A DNA stretch of 64,000 nt from Lepas anatifera (lineage: Eukaryota; Arthropoda; Thecostraca; Lepadidae), in the NCBI GenBank assembly GCA_034440635.1, contig JAOTON010000332.1, positions 248,001 through 312,000 of the forward strand. Reading direction: 5' to 3'. A model generated the notes under the pieces. The model was not told the DNA's origin, did not search any database, and saw nothing but the letters and a program-made list of their open reading frames with translations. Positions within the stretch are counted from its first letter, which is position 1, and each line of letters begins with the position of its first letter. The position numbers and the translations under genes are program-made. Shown here in pieces: positions 1 through 10,740 of this stretch.

Positions 1-110
1 GTGCTTTGTGGGACGAACGTTAGTCACAAAGTGAACGCGTCGTTATGGGACTTCCTGGCTGGGACGACGGGGTTGGGGCCTCCGTGACAAGTCCCTTGGT
101 GACTATTGAG
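1..110 (+). repeat. tRNA-derived SINE, 3' part (truncated by window edge)
   Basis: The stretch matches the 3' half of the SINE seen more completely at 7048-7400: a tgtgggacg...acgtt block followed by ggttggggcctccgtgacaa. The tRNA-like head would lie before the window. It is non-coding; the assignment rests on the repeated occurrence of the same block at about 1590-1690, 6900-7010, 7220-7350 and, inverted, near 19.8 kb and 55.2 kb. Confidence 0.7.
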
Positions 111-718
111 GTTTTTTGCCGCACGTCAACTGCAGTTGCGAACAAGACCGCGGATACAAAGCCGGCCCTTGTACTTCCGCTCTCCTGACGTACTTGTGGT
201 TCTGAGAGAGTGCCGGCTAACAGTCATCAAACATACAGCAGTGAGAAAGAAAGAAAAGAAAAGGACTTAACTACTGGTCCCATATATTTGAGGTGTGGAC
301 GTAAAAACCGGGAAAACAATACACATGGACAACTTCATATGTAGCAAAATTTGGAATGCAAAAACACAAATGCCAAAACGAACCCAAAGCACGGGTCAAG
401 AAATCATTGAGAACAATGTCAATTATTGCGCACATCTTCGAGGCAAGATCCATTAATCGTGTGGCAATAACTATGGCTGAGCTTGGGGTATATGGTGCTA
501 AATGGAAGTAATAGCGCACACGACACTGTAACCCAAATATACACATCCTGTGGAAAGGGGCACGTGTGTGATTAAACCTACTCTGTTCGGAGTTATGCAC
601 TGTTATAACTTGTTGTATGGCTTATGTAAGCCCTTGTCTGTTTAAGCTTGTGGCATAAGCTCTTTACTTTTATCTTTATGCAGTGATGCGAAGCCTTTAG
701 GCACAGAAATACGCTTGA

Positions 719-1096
719 CAGTGGCGGATCTAGCCGGATGGTTTGGGAGGGGCAAACCAAAGTCGAAAAGCAAAAAAAGCCGTGCAGTGCAAAATTGCGT
801 TACAATATGCCTTTTCGGTAGGATTTTGGGAACTGGAGACGAAAAGCAAAAAAAAACGCCACGGGGTGAAAAATATGGACTCAAGATATTTTTTCCTATC
901 CAAGCCCCAATATTTACACTGAACTTCACTAATTCTGTTTGAAGTTGAGAGTTGAAGCACCAAAATCTTGCTTACAAGCTAAAAAGGAGTCGGGGAAAAA
1001 GGGGGTCGATCGCTTTGGGGGGCAAAAACATAGTTCTACCCCGAGCTTTTCCGTTTGGGGGGCAATTGTCTTTTTGCCCCCCTGGATCCGCCACTG
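719..1096. mobile_element. hAT-type MITE (CAGTGGCGGATC ends)
   Basis: The element starts cagtggcggatc and ends ggatccgccactg, giving terminal inverted repeats. It is flanked by an exact 8-bp duplication, acgcttga, at 711-718 and 1097-1104. Eight-base duplications are typical of the hAT superfamily. At 378 bp it has no transposase and is non-autonomous. A related copy with its own duplication lies at 5436-5837. Confidence 0.9.
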
Positions 1097-1304
1097 ACGC
1101 TTGAGCTCATTACTGAAAAAGGCCACGTGTGCAACATGAAAATAACAAAACCGCATGGTCATTCTGGGAAAATCATAAATCTGGCACCACGGTCACGCGC
1201 ATTTCCTCGTTACCAAATCAAGTCTGAAACATTTCACACGCAGTAACAAAGAGAACACCGCCAGCTCTGAACCTGCTTGCCGCAGGTTTTTATGTACCTA
1301 ATTG

Positions 1305-1752
1305 TGATGCCCCGTAGCTTAGGTACCTAATCTTGCTACCCGTAGCTCAGATACCTAATTTGGCTGCCCCAGCAGCTCAGTTGGTCAGTTGTTGTACTCT
1401 AGCCCGCTGCTCGGGAACATGCAGTGACAGTGACAGTGTAGGGCAGTGACAGTGACAGTGACATGCAGTGACAGTGTGTTTGCAGGCTTGGGATCGGTTC
1501 TCCTGAGACGCTCCGGCGCTCAATATTTATCCGGCTTAGGTCGGCTGGCAGCTGATTTGTGACTTGAGCGGGGCAGCCACCCTGTGCCTTGTGGGACGAA
1601 AGTTAGTCACAAAATAAACGCGTCGTTATGGGAGTTTCTCGCTCTGACGATGGGGTTGGGGCCTCCGTGACAAATCCCTTGGTGACTAGTGAAGTGTTAA
1701 TTCCAAAAGCCGAACTTGCAACAACGTGAACAAAATGTATGAAAAAATATCA
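1305..1752 (+). repeat. tRNA-derived SINE with expanded A-box and CAGTGA repeats
   Basis: From about 1365 the sequence follows the SINE at 7048: a tRNA-like head with an A-box-like agctcagttgg, then cttgggatcggttc, the tgtgggacg block and the tail ending near caaaatgtatgaaaaaat. Two features are odd. Upstream, 1305-1390, an approximately 30-bp unit containing gtagct(c/t)ag is repeated about three times. Inside, about 1419-1480, the hexamer cagtga is expanded. The copy is degenerate and no tRNA is implied. Confidence 0.7.
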
Positions 1753-2014
1753 TATGAATTTGTCTGAAACGCCGTTGTTAAAAAAGTGCGAGGAGCCCGT
1801 CCTCCTGTCCCCGTATTCTTAGTTTTAAACTTTTCCAGGGTGCAGTAGTGTTCTCCCAAATGGCATGCTTGCTGCACGTCGCAGAACACAACAATGGTCT
1901 GCAGCGTTCATGTAAGATCCTCGTGCACGCAAGCTTCGTCGTTGTTAATGCATTGCTCACGGGCGCAGGCGGTGTCACAAGTTTTTCAGCCCCTGTGTTA
2001 CGATCATGGCTTAA

Positions 2015-2462
2015 AGGGAATGTGGCACCTTGGTCAAATCCTGAAATTTAGTGTTATTAGGCGTACTTTTAGTAAAAAATAATGAAACCACTCACGACTT
2101 CTCTGAAAAATGTACAATAAGCTCAATATTTGGTTTTTAAAAATACTCCTCTAGAAAAAGAAATAAATATCAGCCTGTGGATGATGTCACGATCTGGCAA
2201 CCACTACCATACTTGAAACGCTTCAAGGGCTTCGATTGGCTGATGCTCATAGTGACGTCAGCATATGTCATCACACCAGTAGCTCACAACAATGGCCGCC
2301 GGCGACGGGGGCTGAGGGGGCTGGTGTCAGGTAGGTTTTAGCTTTTTTCTACGGAAATATCGAGTTCCAAGACAAATGAAATATGGAGTACCGGGTTTTC
2401 CGACCTGCTTTACATGTTGGCTATTTCAGTTAAAATCACGTTTTGAAGGTGCCATATTCCCT
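2015..2462 (+). mobile_element. TTAA-flanked MITE, family D
   Basis: The element is bounded by TTAA at 2011-2014 and 2463-2466, with inverted ends agggaatgtggcacctt and aaggtgccatattccct. At 448 bp it is the first of four copies in the window (27094, 43754, 46737). It holds the inverted CCAAT box attggc at 2235-2240 and the palindrome tgacgtca at 2253-2260. TTAA duplications are typical of piggyBac and Kolobok transposons; which of these mobilises it cannot be told. Confidence 0.85.
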
Positions 2463-2466
2463 TTAA

Positions 2467-3704
2467 AGTTTTAACTGGCCCATTGCTTTGGCCAAGTTTA
2501 TACGATAACGCTGTTGGAAGAATTTGGTCACAGGTATCACAAAGCAGTGCTTGTAACACTGAGCAGCGATGCGATTATGAAATCCTAGCGAGGTGTAGAT
2601 ATGCCTGTCCAGCCTGCCTAATCGGCTTTAACACTGGGTTTTGTTCTGCAGCATGGGTGGATCCAGGATTTCGGACCGGAGAGGGGGGCGTGGCCATTTT
2701 AGGAGGCGCTGAGGGTCTATCAGGGGGAGTGTCGCTCCTTATCCATCCCTCTGGGTCTGCCTATATTCCGTATAGCTGTCCTGAGTCAAGCGAATGGTGC
2801 ACAGGTCCGAAGCAGGGACGGGTGCTGTACCTGATGAGGGAAATCGGAGCTGGCGCTGTCGTTTTTGCAATCATTTTGTGTTATTTCTGGAAAAAGCGAG
2901 AAATTTTACCCTACGTACCAGTTGTACCTGAAGTCATTAACATATTTTTCAACCCCCACTTGTTTCCTTTGATTATGTACTTTTCCAACATTGTGCACCC
3001 ATCTTTTCGTATCAAAGCTTGGCATCGTCCCAGGCTGCTCTATCCCACCAGTGTGTAACTCTCTACCTCACCTGCCCTCGTATGCTTGACGCATAGTTAT
3101 CAAATGTGCAAAAAGTATTGTCGAAGACTCGTCCAGTATGTTAGTTTCATGAAACATCTCATGTAAGGACGCCACCATATATTGAACGTTGACTTATAAA
3201 TCATCCACGGGACAACAGTAGAAAAAGTGTTAACGGTTTGATATTGTTGAGAATTTTCTCTCTAACGGCAGTCATAAACGCCTGGTCAAAAATTACTCCA
3301 AGGAAAAACCCCATCGCAGTGTCGTATCTTTGCAAGCAGAGATGGGCTTTTCACAGTGGAAAGGAGCTTTAGCTGTACTGAGGCGGAGTATATTGTGTAT
3401 TGAGCAGAGTTCTTGTTCAGGGATTCCAGGTGCATCAAGAGCTGGCAATGCCTAGCTACTTTCATCCGTAACTAAGAAGACTACCATGGCAAACTGCAGG
3501 TAATTGTTAGCGACGGATGTAAACTCAAGAAAATAACGTGGGACCCATGCCAGAAAAAACTGGCCAACAATCTCATTGATGATGCGAACAGGAGCATTGT
3601 GGGTTTAAGGATTCACGTGACACCGGCTGCTGAGGTCATACGGTGTCGCCAACTTACGCCCGGTTGGGAGGGTATTATGGGGATCGGAAATATTGATACA
3701 GAAT
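2467..3704. other. Intergenic, one short transposon remnant
   Basis: At about 2652-2766 there is a remnant with hAT-like ends (gggtggatccagg on the left, tctgggtctgcc on the right). It lies inside a 191-codon open frame at 2483-3058 that shows no recognisable domain and is probably chance. I see no gene in the remaining sequence to 3704. Confidence 0.5.
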
Positions 3705-4153
3705 AGTTGAGCTATTCCAGCACCAATCGACCAAGGCCTACGCGGTACCTCTCCGATTTTCTTTAAAATTGGCATATAGGGTTCTCCTGGACCCCGAAGC
3801 TAAATCTGAGAGTTTCAGCTCAATCGGAATAAAACTTTAAACGTTATTGCCTCAGACATTTTTTGAAAATCTGCTTACAGTGCAGTTTTTAGATGACCAT
3901 ACAACCCACAGAGACTGATGAACTATGTAAAAAATATACATTTTCCTGTCTGAAATGAACCGAAAAACTCGAATCTGAAGTCCGTTTGACCCTAGGTCAC
4001 TTGTGAAAATTTTTGATTTGACCTTGACCTAAGGTCATGTCCCAAATTTGCTGGTACACCTTTTTCAAAATGGAATATCTCAAATTCAAGATTGAACTTT
4101 TTCCGTCCAATAAAATAGGTTAGAACATCCGTTCTTTATATCTACTAGTGTTT
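3705..4153 (+). repeat. Left arm of large palindromic composite (P1)
   Basis: This arm is the inverted counterpart of about 10741-11200. Matching stretches include the block around attccagcaccaatcgacca and, next to the centre, tctactagtgttt against aacactagtaga. With the inserted 4158-10737 segment removed, the two arms would meet at a TTAA and form one long palindrome. The arm is rich in AGGTCA-type hexamers, for example ttgaccttgacctaaggtca near 4017. Confidence 0.75.
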
Positions 4154-4529
4154 TTAACACGCACAGTGGAGGATGGTCTGGTGTCAACACGTCATGAAGG
4201 GGGTCCCGAAATGCCTCCCCTGAGATCTCGCCAATTAAGAGGGTTAGGAAAACGCATGTTCCGGGATTTGTGAGGCCTGTAAACTGTTTTATTTGAGCTC
4301 AATTGTATGGACTTATATCTATATCTTTAAGGTCAAATCAGTTCATAAATTTTAAATGTATGTACGTCATACCGGACACCTTTAGTGAAGTGCCGGGATT
4401 ATATGGAAAAAGTCGCGAAACGTTTGAAACATATAACAGTGATATATTGAAACAGTGATATTGAAAAATATAACAGTACGGTGACAGTGGACACCGTCAC
4501 GTCAAAGGAGCCCTAGATAGGAGGAGGTT

Positions 4530-5435
4530 AGGGAGTATTTATACTCTTTTGACTCCGTGCAAATGGCTTCTGAAGATATTACGTTCAAAGAATGGTCAAA
4601 ATCAGAGAGAGAATCGACGCGTTCGGATTGCGTGGATAATATAGAGCGATTTGTTGATTCCCTGAGTGAGAAGGTATGTAACCTATCCGTCACCACTACA
4701 TCTACATGGCTCAAGGACATTATATGGCAAACTGGAAGGAAAAGGCACCAAAGGGGGAAGCTGTAGTCATCGATGACTTATCAGAAAATAATACATGTGC
4801 TGCGCAAAATGCTGCTCAGTCGTATCACTGGTCTGCAAAGCAGGTGACTGTACACTTTTTTGTTCCATACTGGATTGAGGATGGAGTCCGGTGCAGTAGA
4901 AGTTGTTTTAAGTGACGACTTAAAGCACTCTCACGTCATGGCTCATATCTTGCAGCACAAACTCGTACCTTGGCTACGCACCCACATGCCAAGTTTGAAG
5001 AAAACACATTACGTATCAGACGGGTGCGGTGGCCAATACAAAAACAATTTTCACTTGATCAATGCTTCTTATCATCCAGATAGACTTTCAAATACCATGT
5101 GAATAACACTTTTTTGCTACCAGCCACGGGAAGAACGCCTGTGACGGAGTTTGCGGTAAATTTAGAAGAAGAACAGCCAAGGTAAGCTTAAGGAGAGAAG
5201 AAAAGGATCAGATCTTGGATCTTCTATTGATGTTCTCTTTTCTGACGCAATACTTCGACACCACAATCCATTTCGCGTTTGTCAGTAGAGAGGAGGTTTT
5301 TGAAATGTCAAAACGACCGATACAGCGGTACAGCTCGGCGTTGAAGATCAAGGGCACCCAACGGTTTCATCGTTTCACACCCGTAAACCTGAACACCATA
5401 CAGGTGCGAGAGCTCTCTGAAGACATCGACGGAAC
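4530..5435 (+). pseudogene. Broken transposase-like gene (DDE-type candidate)
   Basis: The conceptual protein is spread over several plus-strand frames. In order it shows ASEDITFKEW (from 4563), YMANWKEKAPKGEAVVIDD (from 4721), a SYHWSAKQVTVH block, VEVVLSDDLKHSHVM (from 4887), YVSDGCGGQYKNN near 5010-5050, FFATSHGKNACDGVCGK near 5110-5155, and a C-terminal part at 5215-5435 ending in VNLNTIQVRELSED. The block order matches a widespread, poorly characterised metazoan protein family with SDGxxxQYKN and ATSHGK motifs. The spaced aspartates suggest an RNase-H-like DDE transposase fold, which is inference. Frameshifts break it at about 4740, 4890 and 5100. A hAT MITE inserted at 5436 splits its 3' end, which resumes at 5846. 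It is not functional as read. Confidence 0.65.
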
Positions 5436-5837
5436 CAGTGGCAGATCTAGCCGGTCGGTTTGGGAGGAGCAAACCAAAGTCAAAAAGTAAAGAAGAGAAA
5501 AAACGTCACGCAGTCAAAAATTGTGCTACAATAATATGATTTGACAGTATGATTTGGGATAGTTGAGCCAAAAGGCAAAAAAAAATTGTCACGGGGCTAA
5601 AAAGTATGGGCTCAAGATGCTTTTTTCTATCCAAGACCCAATATTTACACTGAACTTAACTGGTTCTGTTTGAAGTGGAGAGTTGAAGCACCGAAATCTT
5701 GCTTATAAATTAAAAATGAGTCGGGGCATAAAGGAGGTCGACCGCTTGGGGGGGGGGAGGGGGCAAAAGCATAGTTTTGCCCCTAGCTTTCCATTTGGGG
5801 GGACATGCCGTTTTTGCTTCCCCTGGATCCGCCACTG
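5436..5837. mobile_element. hAT-type MITE inserted in the transposase-like gene
   Basis: The ends are cagtggcagatctag and ctggatccgccactg, with an exact 8-bp duplication gacggaac at 5428-5435 and 5838-5845. The element is 402 bp and non-coding. It is a sibling of the copy at 719-1096, sharing gtttgggagg(g/a)gcaaaccaaa and later blocks. Because it interrupts the frame at 5215-5435, it arrived after that gene was in place. Confidence 0.92.
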
Positions 5838-6044
5838 GACGGAACAGAGCTGCCTACTGTGACAGCGTAAGGTCAGCTCAGCACAAAGACAGCTAATGGA
5901 GGCGCCAGCTCCCGTATTTCGGTGCATCGTTGCAAACCGGTGTCCGGTGTACATACATACATATTTTTCCAAGTGTTCACACATGCTTGCTTCCTTTAAC
6001 TTCAAGGAGAGTAAAATCGCGCAAAGATATCGTCAAGGAGAGAG

Positions 6045-6673
6045 TATTGCTATAGGGGGCATTCCAGGACAAAACGACCAAAAATATTTCAATTTGACAC
6101 CACCATGTCTAGAAAAATCTGAAACTTTGTCTCCGGGGTAGTTTTGGGCCAGAAACACGCCTGTGAGAATCTTAGCCCCTCCGACCAACGGTGACCGAGT
6201 TATAGCCCGAGGCATTTTCGGGAGGTCACGTTGTAGACTCATCTTTGATGCTTCATAACTCAACAACGCATCACCTGATTAACAAGTTTTGTATATCATT
6301 GAACTCGTCTTGAATTATAGTTTATTTTGAAAAAGAAAATGTTAAAATTTGAAAACTTTGGACTTTTAATTTGTTTGACCTTTTCCTTTTGACCTAGCTT
6401 GACCTTTTCCAGTTGAAATTGCCCTTTTAGACACCTCAAAATGTTTCTTCATAAAATATCTTTCGATAGCAAAAATAAAAAATGCGTTCTTGCTATAAGT
6501 TCCGAATATTTAGCACCTAAGGTAGGTATGTACACGGTTTTTGACCATTGCGGTAGTACAGCCTTATGTTTAACGCCGCAAATATAGCGATTGCTTTTGT
6601 AATCGGTCGCTGGAAATCATACTCCATTGTCTTTACGAAATTTTAATCGTACAAGTATCCGAATTTATGACAA
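6045..6673 (+). repeat. Left arm of palindromic composite P2
   Basis: This is the inverted counterpart of 8659-9275. The 50 bases nearest the centre match the other arm without a mismatch when reverse-complemented. It begins ctatagggggcattccagg, like the P1 arm start attccagcacc, so P1 and P2 look like one family. The centre is TTAA at 6674-6677. Confidence 0.85.
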
Positions 6674-6846
6674 TTAACACGCACCCACCCGAGGGGGTGG
6701 GCAACCGGCCTCCTCAGGTCTCTACAGGTAGTAAAAATACCTTCGCGCAGCGCCACCGTACTCCATCTACCTCTAACACAACATTTTGAGACTTCTGGAA
6801 AAATAATTTAGGTCAACTGGGAGGTGGTAGGTACCGTAAATGCTGA

Positions 6847-7022
6847 AGGCCAGCAGGCAACTCAGTGGTGAGGGGGTGACCTGAGGTAGACGGTCGTCGT
6901 TATGCCTTGTGGGACTTTCAACGTTGTTTCCTTGATTAACACTTTATCGTGGGAGTTGCTCGTTTGGGTGGTGGGGTCAGGGTCTCCGTAAAAGTCCCTT
7001 GATGACTCTAGTGAGACACCTA
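6847..7022 (+). repeat. SINE fragment, 3' part
   Basis: The stretch matches the second half of the neighbouring SINE (caactcagtggtgagggggtgacctg, then ttgtgggac and ggtggggtcagggtctccg). It lies directly before a fuller copy in the same orientation, so the two form a head-to-tail pair. Confidence 0.7.
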
Positions 7023-7047
7023 CTCCTAAAACTGCCTCCTTGCCGCC

Positions 7048-7400
7048 CCGGTAGCTCAGTTGGTAGAGCGTTGGGCTCCGGCCCGCGGCTCGAAGCATGC
7101 AGTGGCAGTGCATGTACAGGCTTGGGATCGGTTCCGCTGAGACGCTCCGGCGCTCAATAGCTTACCCGACGTACAGGTCGGCTGGCAACTGACTGGTAAG
7201 AGGGTGACCTGAGCGGGGCGGCCGTCCCTGTGCTGTGTGGGACGTTAAACGTTGGCTTCTAAAATCAACCCTTCATTGTGGGGAGTTGCTCGTTCGGATG
7301 GTGGGGTCGGGGTCTCCGTGACAAGTCCATTGATGACTTTAGTGAGACCCCGACTCCAACAATCGAACTGAGAACAACTTGTACAAAATGTATAAAAAAC
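7048..7400 (+). repeat. tRNA-derived SINE, most complete copy
   Basis: The head gccccggtagctcagttgg resembles a tRNA 5' half with an internal RNA polymerase III A box. It is followed by agcgttgggctccggcccg and, later, gggatcggttccgctgag, a weak B-box-like stretch. The unrelated body ends near tgtacaaaatgtataaaaaa. Other copies lie at 1-110, 1365-1752, 6847-7022, 19750-20122 (inverted) and 55146-55415 (inverted). This is a SINE and not a tRNA gene, since no cloverleaf can be closed. Confidence 0.8.
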
Positions 7401-8658
7401 TGAACTGGCAACAACTTGGGCGATATTTATAAACAGAAAAACTGCAGCCATTAAAAGTGATAAAAAGGGATTCCTTGTTTCGAGGGAGACGAGGGCAAAT
7501 GAACTTATTAATAATGAACCTTTCAGCCTTAAACGAAATTTTACAAAGATGTCGCGACTTTATCAATAATTGAAACAAGTATAACTTATCCTATGAGCAC
7601 CACTAACTCACACAATTACATCGTTCCCGGAGATGGAAAATAGTATCGATGCAAGCTGATCCAGTGCAGCACAGCATATGTTTGAGAGGATTCATGCAAT
7701 GTAAACAAACGTGTCTGAAAGGCTTTCATTCCCAAAAAGTAATTTGAATCTGCTCTATATTCGACAAAATGTCCTGAAATTGTAACGCATTCGACTTGGT
7801 CGCTTGAACAGGTTGCCTCATGATATTTTTACAAGGTGATCATTTCTAGCTGACACGGATCCGAGAATCCCAGATAAATAATGACACAGTGCACTGGGAG
7901 TGATGCCGCTAAATAGCCAGTTTTAATCATTACCGAATATGTTACATACAATCGTTTGGTCGTGTCGCCTTTGAGGCTGCTCAAGGTCACAGTATTTTTA
8001 CGGGAACTAAGTGGAAACCTAAATTTTGTGGCATAATAGGTGACAGAGAAGAGCAGTAGAAAGAAAAGTTCAGCACCATTGGAACACTCTTGTTGAGCCC
8101 AAACGGATTATATATCTTATAATATTGCCTAGTCAAATGTCAAAATTAACCTGCTTTGACCTAGGGCCAGGTTTAGGTCTGTATGGTAAAAAGAATATTA
8201 ATCAAACTGCAGTGGCAAGTCAGACACGACAATGTAAAAATACAACCTCCATCGCAATTCTCGACAATTCTCAATTCTCGCAAGTTATCAAAATTTACCA
8301 ATCGCCCCATGCATTTCTAATGGAAAGATCATGACCTTTGCCCTGCTCCCGGTTATCGATATAGAAATCCTGCTACGAAAAATTATCTTGCTAGGCGATC
8401 TTACTATGTAATGCGATTCTAACCACGATAGGCTAAATTTGATATGATTTATGCACCTCCCAAAGTTTGAGGTTAGGTCTCTTGACCTGGGTTGGCAGTC
8501 TGACCTGGTATGACCCAGACCTAAAATTTTGCCAGAATCTGCAAAAATTTCGAGTTAGAGGTACATGAAGTACGGTGGCGCTGCGCGAAGGTGTTTTTTT
8601 ACTACCTGTGGAAACCTGAGGAGGCCGGTTGCCCACCCCTCGGGTGGGCGCGTGTTAA

Positions 8659-9275
8659 TTGTCATAAATTCGGATACTTGTACGATTAAAATTTCGTAAA
8701 GACAATGGAGTATGATTTCCAGCGACCGATTACAAAAGCAATCGCTATATTTGCGGCGTTAAACATAAGGCTGTACTACCGCAATGGTAAAAACCGTGTA
8801 CATACCTACCTTAGGTGCTAAATATTCGGAACTTATAGCAAGAACGCATTTTTTTATTTTTGCTATCGAAAGATATTTTATGAAGAAACATTTTTGAGGT
8901 GTCTAAAAGGGCAATTTCAACTGGAAAAAGGTCAAGCTAGGTCAAAAGGAAAAGGTCAAACAAATTAAAAGTCCAAAGTTTTCAAATTTTAACATTTTCT
9001 TTTTCAAAATAAACTATAATTCAAGACGAGTTCAATGATATACAAAACTTGTTAATCAGGTGATGCGTTGTTGAGTTATGAAGCATCAAAGATGAGTCTA
9101 CAACGTGACCTCCCGAAAGTGCCTCGGGCTATAACTCGGTCACCGTTGGTCGGAGGGGCTGAGATTCTCACAGGCGTGTTTCTGGCCCAAAACTACCCCG
9201 GAGACAAAGTTTCAGATTTTTCTAGACATGGTGGTGTCAAGCCTTGGTCGATCTGTCCTGAATGCCCCATAGTTC
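8659..9275 (-). repeat. Right arm of palindromic composite P2
   Basis: This is the reverse complement of 6045-6673, ending around gtcctgaatgccccatag. The short open frame here (9068-9316) is antisense to one in the other arm (6033-6266); they share the same peptide because the arms are duplicates. Neither is a gene. Confidence 0.85.
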
Positions 9276-9510
9276 TAACTCGCAAGTGGAAAATGCTTGC
9301 TTCGGTCCGATGCTGAAAAAAACTTATTTGAATTGACGCGATAGGCGAGTTCTATATATGAACACGGGAAACCACGATTGCCTTATTTGGCTTTCACCAG
9401 ACTTCTAGCACTGTTCCTATTGTATCATCATTTTGTCCCACTACATTTCCAATATGCCGTCGAAGCCCCAGCGACGAGTTATTATCACCCTTTAAAGCAC
9501 TGTAATGAGC

Positions 9511-10600
9511 ATTAACACGCAGTCGGACAGGGCTTAAGCATGATTACCCGAGGTGGCCGGAAACCCTTCATGGCAGAAAAACAACATCGATGAGCGAGTT
9601 AATTTTGGAAAGAACTTTGAAAATCTGTCCTCTATGTTTACGCACTGACTGACCTATAGGCTTACAAAATCAGATGTATATTCCTAAATAGCCATAATCT
9701 GCGGTCACATAAGCATCGCCACCGGAAAAAGTGGGGGCCAGTCAAACTTCAACCTGATGCTGACAAAAACCTTTCCACGATATGACCAAAAACTGTTCAA
9801 ATTTGGGCTCCTCGTTGCCTTCCACAGTTACTGTTTATGCAAATTTCAGGTTTTCTCCCATTTTGACTGAGATAAGGAAATTTTGGGCCAAAAAGTTTAT
9901 AACAAGATGAAGCGGTTTCTTACCGCTTCATCTTGTTTTACCTCATATGCTCGTTTTTTAACCCATGTGTGTTGCGTGCTTTCTGAATATATGTATGGAT
10001 GTAAAAGTGGGGGCCAGGCCCCCTGGCCTTCTTTTCCGACGCCTATGTGCGGTCACACCAGTTCAAATGCATTGCAGACCTAGCTGTGCGATGAAAACGT
10101 AGCATCGTCAGAGTTGTATGTTAAGATCATTTCACTAGATCATAGGTTACAGACCAAGGTCATATAAACATTATCGCAGTTGTTGATCGCACAGCTTTCG
10201 GTCACATGACGTTCCCTGGCAATACGTGTATGATGTTTTTATGTTACAGCTGAGGTTACAGAATGCCAAGTTCCAGGTCACAGGCTAAAGACCTTGGGTC
10301 AAAGTCAAACTCATTGATTGCTTAATGGTTGCTTCTATGCAAGCTTCAACGTATGTGCATCCATTAAGGAAATATCTCACGTTGTGGTGTCATTGGTCAA
10401 TTACCTTGACCGACCTCGACCTAAATATTCCAGAGAACAATTTATATCTTCTCTTTATGAAATTTGCCCGCTCAAAGTGTATTCGCGACTTTGTTTCGCA
10501 CAGTAATGGCATTTGGCTAAGTGTCAGGTACGGCCTACATTTGACCTCTATGACCTCATTTGACCTTGAGGATACTGGTCTAGGTCCATGAAATCTAGCT
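9511..10600 (+). mobile_element. TTAA family C copy, right end not found
   Basis: The left end is TTAA then cacgcagtcggacag at about 9514. Blocks such as gacctataggcttacaaaatcag and caccagttcaaatgcattg recur in the copies at 22271 and 50263. Many AGGTCA/TGACCT hexamers follow, for example aggttacagaatgccaagtt and tgacctcatttgaccttgag. A hAT MITE (9708-10047) is inserted in it. The right boundary is blurred by the P1 arm. Confidence 0.55.
9708..10047. mobile_element. hAT-type MITE (CATAGGCGTCGG ends) with internal hairpin
   Basis: The element is flanked by the exact 8-bp duplication tgcggtca at 9700-9707 and 10048-10055. The right end reads ccgacgcctatg and the left end cataagcatcg. It belongs to the family at 20162-20391 and 40903-41128, but carries about 110 extra bases. 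Those include a perfect 15-bp inverted repeat, aacaagatgaagcgg / ccgcttcatcttgtt, at 9901-9915 and 9923-9937 with a 7-base loop. Confidence 0.9.
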
Positions 10601-10740
10601 TAAAAAACACATTCTACAGCCCTCACAAAACCCGCAACACGCGTTTTCCTAACCCTCTTAATTGGTGAAATCTCAGGGCAGGCATTTCGGGACCCCTTCA
10701 TTACGTGTTGATGCCAGGCTACCCTCCACTAAGCGTGTAA

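Larger units (their letters stand above)
6678..8654. mobile_element. TTAA-bounded element at the exact centre of palindrome P2
   Basis: It is bounded by TTAA at 6674-6677 and 8655-8658. The ends are cacgcacccacccgaggggg and ccctcgggtgggcgcgtg, with roughly 120 bp of further inverted similarity. No coding sequence is recognised inside it. It contains two SINE copies (about 6847-7022 and 7048-7400). At 1,977 bp it would be non-autonomous. Confidence 0.7.
4158..10737 (+). mobile_element. TTAA-bounded large element with decayed transposase-like gene
   Basis: The left end is TTAA (4154-4157) followed by cacgcacagtggagg. The right end is cctccactaagcgtg followed by taaa, probably a TTAA that lost a T. 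About 130 bp inside each end are also inverted repeats. The interior holds the broken transposase-like gene (4530-5900), two hAT MITEs (5436-5837, 9708-10047) and the palindromic composite P2 (about 6045-9275). Without these insertions the element would be roughly 2.6 kb. Its ends resemble those of families A and C, so it could be an old autonomous relative; that is inference. Confidence 0.55.

Noticed and set aside
2483..3058. 191-codon open frame on the plus strand
   Set aside because: It starts just after a family D element and crosses a worn hAT remnant; it has no recognisable domain, and its composition is that of non-coding DNA.
7048..7120. tRNA gene
   Set aside because: The A-box-like head is convincing, but there is no closed cloverleaf or anticodon arm, and the same head recurs with a shared SINE body.
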